The position numbers and the translations under genes are program-made. This document shows, piece after piece, positions 7,238 through 19,000 of a stretch of 64,000 nucleotides of DNA (the first letter of the stretch is position 1; each line of letters starts with the position of its first letter). Location: assembly GCF_020991125.1 (NCBI RefSeq), contig NZ_CP087715.1:3463001-3527000 (forward strand), read 5' to 3'. The notes beneath the pieces were generated by a model, which saw only the letters and a list, made by a program, of their open reading frames with translations, made no database searches and had not been told where the DNA came from. The DNA comes from Microbulbifer celer (lineage in GTDB: Bacteria; Pseudomonadota; Gammaproteobacteria; Pseudomonadales; Cellvibrionaceae).

Positions 7238-9895
7238 CTAGCCAGTATTGCGCATCCCCGCCGCAATACCCGCGATGGTCACCATCAACGCACTTTCCAG
7301 CTCCGGATCTTCCTCGCGGTGACGCAACCGGTCCATCAACTCCGCCTGCAACAGGTGCAATGGATCGGTGTAAGGATCGCGCACACGAATCGACCAGCGC
7401 ATCACCGGATTGTTATCCAGCAGACTCTCGCGGCCCGTCAACTGACCGAGCGCATCCACCGTGCGGGAGAGACGGCTGCGTAACTCCTTGCCGAGACGCT
7501 GCAGTTCCGGATCGTCCGTCAGCCGCTCCTCATACCAGGAAGCCACGCGGGGATCGGACTTCGCCAGCACCATCTCCAGCATATCCACCACCGTCTGGAA
7601 GAACGGCCACTGGTCACTCATGGCCCGCAGTGTATCCGGCGCATGTGCCAACCCATTCTCCAGCGCCGCACCGGTGCCCAGCCAAGCCGGCAGCATCAGT
7701 CGCATCTGGGTCCAGGCAAATACCCATGGAATCGCCCGTAGGGTTTCCACCCCGCCGCCAGGCTTGCGCCTCGCCGGGCGACTGCCCAGCGCCAGGCGAC
7801 TCAGCTCGGTCTCCGGGGTCACCGTACGCAGGTAGGACACCAGCGCCGGATCATCCTGTACCACCTCGCGGTATGCGCGCACCGAAACGTCGGTCAGCTG
7901 ATCCATCTGCGCGCGCCACTCCGGACGCGGCTCTGCCGGTGGCAGCAGTGTGGCCTCGAGCGTGGCGGCCACATACTGCTCCAGATTGTAGGCTGCCACC
8001 GATGGACGCCCGTATTTGAAGCGGATCATCTCGCCCTGCTCGGTCACGCGAATACGGCCGGCGACAGAGCCCGGGGGCTGCGACAACAGCGACATCCGCG
8101 TGGGGGAACCACCACGGGAGATGGAGCCGCCGCGGCCATGAAACAGGGTCAGTGGAATATTGTGCTCGCGGAAAATTCCGGTGAGCGACTCCTGCGCACG
8201 GAACTGGGCCCAGGCGGCCCCCAGGAAACCCGCATCTTTGGCGGAGTCGGAATAGCCAATCATCACTTCCTGTCCTTCCCGCACGCGCTCGCGGTAGAAG
8301 GGAATCTCCAGCAGCGCACTCATGGTGTCGAAGGCATTGTCGAGATCGTCCAGGGTCTCGAACAGCGGCACCACGCGCATGGGCTCGCTGACCCCGGCGA
8401 TCTTCTGCAGCAACATCACCGCCAGCACATCGGAAGAGGTGCGCGCCATGGAAATCACGTAGGCGCCCAGCCCTTCGGGCCCCTGCTCCGCAATCACGCG
8501 ACAGGTTTCCAGCACTTCGCGCACTTCCGGCGTGCAAAACTCGCTGTCAAAAAATGCTTTGTCCACCAGCGGACGGCGACTTTCCAGCTCGGCCAGCAGG
8601 AACTTCTGTTTGACCTTTTCGCCCCAGTCCGCGTAGCTGCCCAGGTCCAGATAGCGGGTAATGGCATCTACGGCATCCGCGTGACGGGTAGACTCCTGAC
8701 GGATATCCAGGCGCAGCAGGGTAATACCGAAACAGTTGAGACGGCGCAGGGTGTCCTTGAGCTGCCCTTCGGCAATCGCCGCCAGGCCCACTTCACGCAG
8801 TGAGCGGTCGATCAGACTGAGTTCTTCGTAAAGCTCGCTGCCGCTGCTGTAGATATCGCCTTCCGGCTCCGCGCTACCGTTGACCCGGGCCTCCATCAAT
8901 GCGCGGGTATTGCGCAGGCGATCGCGCACCGCGCGTAACAGCAGGCGATAGGGTTCGGTACTGGGGCCGGTGCGTGCCAGCAGTTCGTCGCTGGCGCGGT
9001 GCATGGAAAGATCGGCGAGCAGGTTTTCCACATCCCGCAGATAGAGGTCAGCCGCCATCCAGCGCGCCAGGGTCAGCACCTGGCGGGTCACCTTATGGGT
9101 CACATTGGGGTTGCCGTCGCGGTCACCGCCCATCCAGGAGGCGAAGCGGATCGGTACCCAGTCGCTGGGCAAGTCTGGCAGGCCGGCCAGCTTCAATTCT
9201 GATTCGATTTCGCGCATCCCCTGGGGCACCGCGTGCCACAGGGACTGCTCGATGGTGGCAAAGCCCCATTTGGCCTCATCCACCGGGGTGGGACGCTCGC
9301 GGCGAATCTCATCGGTGCTCCAGGCGGACAGGATCTGTTCGCGCAGATGACGGCGCAGGTTTTCCGCCTCTTCGTCATTGAGATCCGGGCGATCCAGCTC
9401 GGCCAGCAGGTCCGCCATCTGGTCGTACTTGCGAATCAGGGTGCGGCGGGTGACCTCGGTGGGGTGCGCGGTGAGCACCAGCTCCACGGACAGGTCTTGC
9501 AGTACTTCGCGCACCTTGTCCTGGCTGACATTGGCTTTTTTCAGCTCCGCCAGCACCTGGCGCAGACCGCGGTCCGTATCCGGGTCTCCGGGGAAGCGCT
9601 GGTGGTGGCGACGCAGGCGCTCGCGATGGCGCTGCTCGGCGAGATTGGCCAGGTTCAGAAACTGGCTGAACGCGCGCGCCACCTCCAGCAGGGTGGGATC
9701 ATCCAGGGGGTCGAGCAGTTCGCGCAGCCGACCGCCCTGCATTTCTCCGTGACTGCGGCTTTCTACCGCCGCCTGGCGAATGGTTTCAACCGTATCGAAA
9801 AGCTGCTCGCCCGCCTGTTCACGCAATACCGCGCCAAGCTCTTCGCCGAGCAGGCGAACATCTTCCCTAAGAGGAGCATTCTGATCTTGATCCAC
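7238..9895 (-). CDS. ppc: Phosphoenolpyruvate carboxylase
   Basis: 885 residues, matching the bacterial family (about 880). It carboxylates phosphoenolpyruvate with bicarbonate to give oxaloacetate, refilling the TCA cycle; it acts in the cytosol as a homotetramer. Conserved blocks are intact: VLTAHPTEVTRRT with the catalytic His, SWMGGDRDGNPNVT, GYSDSAKDAGFLGAAW, the FHGRGGSISRGGSPT Gly-rich loop, and the C-terminal MRNTG end. The start is GTG at 9895 with GAGGG upstream. Nothing suggests damage. It stands alone between the hairpin element and the tpsA 3' end. Confidence 0.97.
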   Translation of the reverse strand: MDQDQNAPLREDVRLLGEELGAVLREQAGEQLFDTVETIRQAAVESRSHGEMQGGRLRELLDPLDDPTLLEVARAFSQFLNLANLAEQRHRERLRRHHQRFPGDPDTDRGLRQVLAELKKANVSQDKVREVLQDLSVELVLTAHPTEVTRRTLIRKYDQMADLLAELDRPDLNDEEAENLRRHLREQILSAWSTDEIRRERPTPVDEAKWGFATIEQSLWHAVPQGMREIESELKLAGLPDLPSDWVPIRFASWMGGDRDGNPNVTHKVTRQVLTLARWMAADLYLRDVENLLADLSMHRASDELLARTGPSTEPYRLLLRAVRDRLRNTRALMEARVNGSAEPEGDIYSSGSELYEELSLIDRSLREVGLAAIAEGQLKDTLRRLNCFGITLLRLDIRQESTRHADAVDAITRYLDLGSYADWGEKVKQKFLLAELESRRPLVDKAFFDSEFCTPEVREVLETCRVIAEQGPEGLGAYVISMARTSSDVLAVMLLQKIAGVSEPMRVVPLFETLDDLDNAFDTMSALLEIPFYRERVREGQEVMIGYSDSAKDAGFLGAAWAQFRAQESLTGIFREHNIPLTLFHGRGGSISRGGSPTRMSLLSQPPGSVAGRIRVTEQGEMIRFKYGRPSVAAYNLEQYVAATLEATLLPPAEPRPEWRAQMDQLTDVSVRAYREVVQDDPALVSYLRTVTPETELSRLALGSRPARRKPGGGVETLRAIPWVFAWTQMRLMLPAWLGTGAALENGLAHAPDTLRAMSDQWPFFQTVVDMLEMVLAKSDPRVASWYEERLTDDPELQRLGKELRSRLSRTVDALGQLTGRESLLDNNPVMRWSIRVRDPYTDPLHLLQAELMDRLRHREEDPELESALMVTIAGIAAGMRNTG

Positions 9896-9913
9896 TGGGT
9901 TTCACCCTCTTCT

Positions 9914-9931
9914 GTTTTTTTGTAAAAAAAC
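9914..9931. other. A/T hairpin upstream of ppc in the ppc-tpsA intergenic region
   Basis: GTTTTTTT, GT, AAAAAAAC is a perfect inverted repeat. It could help end transcripts arriving from tpsA or curve DNA at the ppc promoter. A GC-rich CCGGCC/GGCCGG stem also spans the tpsA stop codon (about 10051-10076) but has no T-run. No gene is seen in 9896-10062. Confidence 0.3.
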
Positions 9932-10062
9932 TACGAAATCGCAGAGCGCGTCATTTCCACACAAACAAACAGAGAAGTCCAGCCCCTGGCCAGGCCAATT
10001 GGTTTCAGATCAAACGAAACTATTTATGAATCAAATCCAGCCCCACCAACACGCGCCCGGCC

Positions 10063-13000
10063 TTATTGGCCGGCGCCGCCGCGCACCGCATCGAGCGGTG
10101 GTACCGGCTCGCGCAGTCTTCCACGCTCCTCCTCTTCATCGTCTTCAGACGGCGGGCCAACCGGTTGCAGCTCGCCATTGGTCAAAGCCATTTCCTGGTT
10201 GTTCACCACTTCCACACCGGCACTGTAGGGGTTCACTGCGGTGAAGATACCCGGATCCACCTGGGCGAAATCATCCACCACATTCTGCATCGCCGAACTC
10301 AGGCCCTGGGATGTCTGGGCACCGGCCACGGACTGCAACTCGTCCCCGCGACTGGTGAAATCAGGCATCTGGCCGATAAAGTCCGGCTGGAAGTAACTCA
10401 GGGCAACGAGCTCTGCAGTCTGCGTCACGTTCATGCGCAATGGATTGACCGCACTACCGACGACACTCCAGCGCTGCAGGTCAGAACCGATCTGGACGTT
10501 GCCGGCAGTAATGTGGGTATCACCATAGGTTTCTGCAGTAAGACTGCCGAAATTGGCACTGTTCAGGATCACGCTACCGCGGCCCGCATCAATCTCGTCA
10601 ATGACAAGGTCCTTATCTGCCACTACAGCGATATCGATATTTCCGCCGGCAGTGTCGATTGCCAGGGTGTGAACGTCGGATGTGATATCCACATCCCCAG
10701 ACACTACCAGCTCGGCGCGGTCCGCCTGCAGGTGGCCGCCGATGGTGCCAGTGGTAGAACTGATGATATTGAGGTCACCACCGCCGTCGTAACCCAGGCG
10801 CACGCCACTGTCCGCGAACAGGATGCCTGCGCCATTGCGATTGAAGTCTGCCGACGCTTCGTCGCCGTTGACGAAGCTGAAATCCAGGCCGGTTTCCAGT
10901 GTCAGGTTACCGGTGTTGTTATCCAGCCACTCAAACCCTGAGAACCGGAGATTACCGACACGGCTTTCTGTGCGGCCCATCTGCCAGGTTGCACCGGCGA
11001 CATTGAACTGGAAGCGGTCGTTACCACCACCACCGGACAGTGACAGCTCCTGATTACTGGCGACATCCACTTGCAGGTAATCATCGCCCTCTCCCAGGGA
11101 AAGCGCTCCCAATTGGCTTCCCGCCATGCGCACAGTATCGTTACCGCCACCGGTATCGAGCTCGGCTAACGCACCGCCGTTCAGCTCAAACTGATCCGCC
11201 CCGTTCCCAGCGAACAGCGATTCAAAACCACTGAACTGCAGAGAAGCATCGCCTGCCGTTACCAGGCCACCGGTATTATTCAACTCCCACGCGGTATCCA
11301 TATCCGCAGCCCGGAAAATATCCGACCCGCTGCCGGCAACCAGCGAATTCACCCCGGCAAAACTGATTCCGCCAACGGTCATGGTATTCAGGCTGTCGAA
11401 GAGATACTCGCTATCAATATCCAGACCGGTATAAGCGCCCGTGCCGTTCACCTGCTCCAGGTTTTCGAACAGGACTTCGATACTTTCGACGGTGGCCAGC
11501 GCACTGCCATCAGCGTACACATCGCCATCGGCAACAGACGTCCAGCCCGCGCCCTCGGCATCGACGGTATCGCTGCCACCGGCGGCATCCACACTTTCGA
11601 GCCCGCCAAAGCGGATACCGGCAACACTGATATCGCCACTGGCCGCGAGAGAGAACTGATCGGCTCCCTCTGTTGCCCGCAATGTATCCCGGCCCGCGCC
11701 AGAGACCACGTCAGTGATACCGGTAAATGCCATGCCGTAGGTTGTCAGCGCCTGCTCTCCGTCCAGCGCAAAGCTGTCAACGTTACCAGTACCTCGCAGT
11801 TGCGCATTTTGGCTGGCAATCTGATCCATGCCGCTGAAACTTACCTCTGCGCTGGAGACTGCACCGTTGGTGCCATCGAGCTGCCACTCGGCAACATCGT
11901 TTGCCGTCAGGCTATCGCCTTCGTCGGTTCCGGCATCAACACTGCTTACAGATGAGAAATCAATTCCACGTACGCCGAGCACATTGCCTGCCAGGACAAA
12001 ATGCTCACTGCGATTATTCGTAGCTGCATCTACATGCAGATCACTGCCGACAACCGAATCAATATTGACGAAGTCGATACCGGAATCGTTTGCCGACGCG
12101 GCGCGATCTGCGCCCAGGGCCCAGGTTTCACCACCCAGGGAAATGACTTCGTTGACGCTGTCCGCTCCGGCATTTACCTCGTGCACGGTGTCAAACTGGA
12201 TTCCGCTCGCTGTCAATTGATTGTTACCCGTCACCGCATACTGCTCATTGGCGCCAGAGCCCAACAGTTCACCACTACCGCCATTAGCGATGTCCAGGCC
12301 GGTAAACTCCATCCCCGCGTGGAAAACCGACTTCTCGCCCTCCCGCAGCTGCCAGCTTTCAGATGCCAATCCATTTACGGTATCGCTGCCCGCCTCCGCG
12401 GAAACAGATGCGACACCTTCAAAGCGGATACCGAAACTGCTATCGAGTATTCCGTTGCCAACAACACTGAAAACATCGCTGCCTTCGGTTGCGGTGAGCG
12501 CACCAGTATTGCGCAGGGACTCAATATTGCTGAATTGAATATTCCCCGCACTTACGGCGTTATTGCCGGTTATGGTGGCGGCACGCTCTGAATCAGCAAA
12601 GTTTTCAGAGAATACAATGCGGTCTGCACCTCCGGCTGTATCGGCACTGATCAGCCCGCTGAACTGTTGCCCCGTTGCTTGCAGCGTCAGAGCATCGGCC
12701 GCGGTCAGGGTAAATACATCATCCGCATCACTGGCAGTAAGCGCAGCACCGTCGCCGACAAATATCTCCGAGTTGGAGAAAACAATATTGCCATGCGTAA
12801 CATCACCATTCGCCGCAAGCAGGTAATCGGCCCCGGCTTCACCGGTAATGGTATCGGTGCCGCCTCCCGTATCCAGAGAGGACAAGCCGGACACCACCAG
12901 CTTGTGAATGGATACAGTACCGTTACTCAGCCCAAATTCTTCGCTGGCAGAAGTTGCAACCAGAGCATCCGCAGCCAGGGAACCGAAGCCGTTAAAGTCG

Positions 13001-16000
13001 ACGCTTCCATTGGTAAAGTGGCCCTCGGTTTCCATGAGGGTAATGGTATCCGCGGTAGTCAGGTGATCGTCGCCACCGGCATTAACGGTACCCACGCCGT
13101 TGAAGGTACGGGTCTCGTTGTCGACCGTGATTTTCCGGCCGCTTGCCACATAGTTATTGGTGGCACTGCCACCATTCAGGACACCACTGCCACCGGAGAA
13201 TGTTTCTACACCCGCGAATGTAATATTGGCATGGGAAACGTCGAAGCTGCCATCGTCGGCCATGACCCAGTCACTGCCTACGGTGCTGGTGACCGTGTCA
13301 CTGGCACCGCTATCGATCACAGTGCTCAGACCACTGAAATCGATATCGGCAACACGCAACTGCTGACTACCAGAGACCTTTAACTCATCAACGCCATCGG
13401 ACAGAGTCAACGAACTGAGCGTCGCGGAGTCGATACCCTTAAACAGCAGCGAGTCTCCCGCTTTCAGTTCCCCGGAGGAGCCATTCAAGGCCAGCGCGGC
13501 ACCATACACACTCGCATTCAGATCGCTGGTGCCTGCGCCGGCAATCACCTGCCCCATACCAGTGATCAGCATTTCCGACACATCGCTCTGTTCCCAATTA
13601 GCGGCACCAACCTGCATACGGATACTGCCATCGCTGTCCAGGAAGAAGAAGTCACTGATGGTCGCGTCGTCGATACCGAGCAGATTTGCGTTGACTGCCT
13701 GCAGCTCTTCAACATTGATAAAATTTACATTGTTGTTGCTGGCTGAATTTACACTCAGCAGCTGCCAGTCAGCCCCGTCTGCGCCGATGACCTTGTCTTT
13801 GCCACCGCCGCCATCAATTTCCCCAAAGCTCTCAATATTGATACCGCTGACCTTCACGCCACCGCTGGAAGTCACGGTGAAGATATCCGAATCGCTGGTT
13901 CCAGCAAGATCAAAGCCACCACCGCTGGCATTCTCGATATCCGTGAAAGTGATGCTGTCGAATACGGTAACGCTTTCATGACCCTCGAGCGCCATATCAT
14001 CACCAACGGCGTTGACCGTGTCTTCACCGTCGCCACCGTCAACCGTCGTAAGGCCGGTGAAGGTCAGGCCACGGACAGAAACCTGCTCCAGATCTACGTC
14101 ACTCTTGGCTTTGAAGACATCCGCCGCGGTGCTGCCGCGCAGGCTGGTGGCCTGAACATTGGTGAAATCAGTAAAGGTAAGGCTGCTGTCCTGGTTCGTC
14201 AGCTCGCCGGATGTGCCGGTCAATACCAGGTCGCCACTGTAACCTTCGGCAGCAAGCGTGTCGGTGCCGCCGTTGCCATCTACCGAGGAAAGACCATTAA
14301 AGGTCATCCCATTCACTTTTACGCCAGTGGAATAGGTAAAGGTTTCACTGGCATCGGTCGCGGTGAGTACTGCACCGCTACTGTCAAACTGCGTAACGCC
14401 GGTGAAATCGATACCGAAATGATGAACGCCGCCTGTTTTCAGCAGCGTGTACGCCTCACTATTTGGGCTTTTCACCGTGCTACCGCCAATGGCGCTTACC
14501 GTATCCAGACCGGAAATGGTAAGGCCGTAGATACTGAGTTGGCTGTCATTCAGCATCTCGAAAGTGTCGCTGCTACTGGAGCCTGTCAGATCACCGACCT
14601 GTAGCGATTTCAGTCCACTGAACTGAACTTTATCGGTCTTGAAACCGCCCAACGCATCGGTGAGCGTAACCGCATTCCCGGTCACCAGGTCATCTGCCCC
14701 ACCGCCGGCATTTACGGTAACTACGTCGTTGAACGTACGGGCCTCGTTATCGACCGTAATCTTCTGGCCGCTTGCCACGTAGTTATTGGCGGCACTGCCA
14801 CCATTCAGGACACCATTGCCACCGGAGAACACCTCAATCCCGGCAAAGGTAATATTGCCGTGTGTGACATCCAGGCTGCCGTCATCAGCAAGTACCCAGT
14901 TGTTGTTAAGGCTGCTAGTCAGCGTGTCACTTCCACCCTGGTCAATCACCGAGCTGAGGCCTGTGAAGCTGATACCCGACGTTCCTACCAGAAGAGCGCC
15001 ATCCGCATTAAGTGACAGGCTCTCGGAGGCAGACGTCGTGTTGAGCGTAACCAGATCGGCCGTATCGATACCGGAGAACACGACCCCCTCCCGGGTTTGC
15101 GTGACCGACTCGCCATCAACTTCTACCAAGTAGTCGATATCTGTGGATACTTCTCCAGCAGTGCCGGTAAGGAAGAAGGCTCCAGTGAAAGAGGAAGCAT
15201 CCAGACTATTGACGCCACCACGCGCATCCACCCGGGTCATTCCGGAGACATCCATGCCCAGGGTTTTGATATGACCATCGCCCGTCAGTTCAAAATTATC
15301 GTTACCCGACTCGGTATCCGTAACGTCCAACCCAACTAGAGCACCGTCGTCTGCAATTAGGAGCTCTACATCCTCGAAAGAAATTCCATTGTTTTCTGCA
15401 TTCTCGAATCCAAGGAGAGTCCAGTCCTCACCACTGAGTCCAATGACAGTATCATCACCGCCCAGTGCATCTACTGAACCGAATGAATTGAAAACAAGCC
15501 CATCTACGAGCTTATTGGTAACACTTACCCTTCCAGAACCGAGCACCTCAAAAGTATCGGATTCACCAGTTGCGAAGACTGACTCAACGCCATCAACCGA
15601 CCAAACCCATGTAAAGTCGATTCCGTGAATACTCGCACCACCAAACACAATAGAGGCATCAGCGCCCTCGGCAACGACGGTATCCCCGAGCCCGTTTCTA
15701 GCGTTAACTTGCTCAAGACTAGAAAAATTAATCCTATAAATGGAGGTGATCGGTTCGCCATCAGCGTTCAGTGTTACAATGAATCTATCGTTACCATTCG
15801 TGCCCTTGAGGAATTCAGACTCAACATCACTGATTCCGGAAAATATTAAATTTCCACCCTCCCGCTTTTCGACTTCAAGCGCATTTAGTTCGCCGATCAA
15901 AGTCAGATAGTCGCCATAACCGCTGGCTATAATCTCATCCCCGCCACTATCGGAAGCGTCAGACTCGACCTTTGACAGCCCCGTAAAGTCAATCCCGGCC

Positions 16001-19000
16001 GTATTCAGCTGCGTTACTGTACGGCCACTCTCGGAGACGGTCGACAAGGTGTATGTGTCCGGGTCACTGGTCCCCACAAGCGTCTGTCCATCGGCACTCA
16101 CGGACGTCAGTCCGGTAAACGTGATGCCACTGTTTTTGGCCTTTCTGTCCGTCCCGACGAGCTCCCACTGCACGCCACCAGCAACATGATCGCCCTCGCC
16201 CAACGAGTCGATGATCGAGATGCCTTCAAAATCAATGGCGTTGGCTTCGACGCGCTGGTTACCCAGGATGGTGAATCTGTCACTGCCAGCCGACGCCGTG
16301 ACAGTGGCGTTGGTAATTTCTTCAATTTCTTTGAATTGAATACCGTGGATATCGGCTTCACCGTCGATTCCGGTGAGCTTGGCTTCCGCCAGAACATCCA
16401 GAGATACAGTATCTATTTGAGTACTTTCGCTACTGGCACTGTTACCAGATACCGACGTCAGGCCTTTGAACGTAAGGTCTCCAACACGCACATCCCATTG
16501 CTCATCAGTCGCCTCAGCGCTCCTGAATACTTCAAAATTTTCTGCCGCATCACTACCGGTAAGAGCGCCACCTACCGCGTTAAAACTTGAAATTCCGGTA
16601 AATGTAATGCCGCTGCTTATCACTTCTCCGGCACTTGAACCCAGTAACCAAGCGGCATCGCTTACCCCGGTTACACTTCCGGCTCCGTTACCATTAACAG
16701 CCACCAGGCCTTTAAACGCGACATCACTCAGGCCACTCCTTACGACATCAACTACAAGCTCGTCATTGTCAAAATCAAGTGAAAATTCTTGCAGGCCAGC
16801 AGGTCCATTGAGCGTGGAGCCATCTGCTGCGAAATGGAGGATATTATCAAAGACCCAGTCACCAAACGTTACGTTGCCATTATCATCAAAGCCCCAAACG
16901 ACATCACTGACGGTCACAATAACTTCATCATTGATGCTTGCTCCGGTGATTTTCTCCGGTGCGCTGAACAAGATCTTGTTGGCGGATACTTCGTTGTCAC
17001 TAGCTATCGTATAGGTATCACCATTCCCGGATGAAACCAGGTTTCCACCGCTGATCTTATCGATATTGGAGAGGAAGATACCGCTGTCGCTGTTGGCTTC
17101 ATGATCATTGCCCGTCAGGGTCACGGTGCCGATTGCGAATACTTTATCAATGGCGGGGTTCCCTGGATCCTCGCTTGCTGAGGCCTCACCGGCATCGATG
17201 CCGGTTACATCTGCAAAACTGACCGTCTCGCTATCACCAACAAGCCAGTTGACTTGATTGTCACCCACGATCGCAAAGGTTTCGGCACTTTCTGAGCCAA
17301 TAATGTCATAAGTGACGGTAGATCCGTCTTCTGTAACTCCGGCAACACTATCAATGCCTGTGAAGCTGATGTCATTGCTCTTCAGGCTACCATCGGCTCC
17401 GGATACCTCGACATTCGACCGGGTAAACAGCTGGTTATTTACGGTATCACCCGTGTGGACTTCGGAGAGTCCGGAAAAAGATATACTGGATGTACTTATC
17501 GTAAGATCATTCGTGTTCTCACCTACGGTAAATTGCAGGCCGTTGGCGTTTGTCTCCAATATTGGTGCGGTGACACTGCCAACATTTGAGAATGACCAGT
17601 TTTCTCCCTCAACTATAATTTCGTGATCGTTGCCTCCGAGTATTACTGCCTTGGACAGGGCGCTGCCATCCAGTGACGCATAGGCAGTACCCGGATCAAC
17701 AGCATCAAATGTATTGCTACCTAGAAGTTCAATGCCATAGGAGGACACACCATACTGGACTGCGCCATCAATTTCGGTGGAGGTTATCTTGTACTGATCA
17801 GAGAGGAAGCCTGCAGCATCTGCAGTCACCTGTTCGATATTGTAAAAATCAATAGCGTTATGATTAGCGGAATTTGCATCAAAAATGGTCCAATTTTCGC
17901 CGCTGACTCCCTCCACGTTATCCGAGCCAGATCCCGCCTCAATTTTTTCAACACCGAAAAATTCTAGTGGACTCAGACTATCATCGAATGAATATAAAAT
18001 ATTGCCATCATCATTGAATGACCAGGTCGCATCATTCGAATCCAGAACTTGAATCGTGGTCGCAGATACCTTGGCAATATCTTTTGAAAAACTGATACCG
18101 GAAAACTTGTTTGGCTTTCCCTTTGAGTCATCATTTTTCGCACCATTATTGATGGTCAGAATATCGGTGACGATGGAATCTTCAGCACCACCTTCAACAT
18201 TACTGATATTATAAAAATCTATGCTCGAAGCCTGAACACCCGTGTTTTCCGCTCCCCCGCCATCCCGGGTGATTATCGTAAAAGTATCTGCCTGACTCGT
18301 TCCGACGACTGTTGCCCCGCTGTCCGCATTGACCTCATCGATTCCCGAAAAATCAATGCCGGCTATGCTGACACCACCCGCAGTAACTTCGGTCTCATCT
18401 GCGCTCGTACGAAGATTAAACGTGCCATAGGAAGTTGAGATAGTATCTGCACCCACCTCTTCCTGACTGGAGTTAACCTCACTGGCCGAGGTAAAGAGTA
18501 TTCCCTGAGCGCTCAAGCCACTTCCATCCAGCCGGTAGTTCTCAGAAATTCCGTTCTGCGTGCCATCGACGATCGCACCAACCGTTTTAACCGTCTCGAT
18601 ATTTTCGAACGCCAGGTTCACCGAGCCTGAATGCTCAACGGACGCATTGTTCACCGTATCTGACAGATTCCAGGTGGCCCCTTCTGCGATATCCTCGGCA
18701 GCCTCTACCGTGTCATCACCGCTTCCAGCATCAATAGTCTTCAGTCCTGAGAACACTATACTGTTCGCAGAAACTTTGTTGTCTGCCTGGATCGTGAAAA
18801 CTGTATTGGTGCCGTCCTCGCCCGCTCCAGGTTCAAAGTCCTCCAGTTTGGCTACGGTGACATCGGTGATTCCGGATACTGTCAGAGAATCTTGATAAGT
18901 CACTTGCTTATCGTTCGACGTAAGCGCCAGAACCTGTTGGTCCAGGCTGACTTTATCACTGAATACAAGCTGATCGGCGCTGTCTGCCGTAATACTGGTG

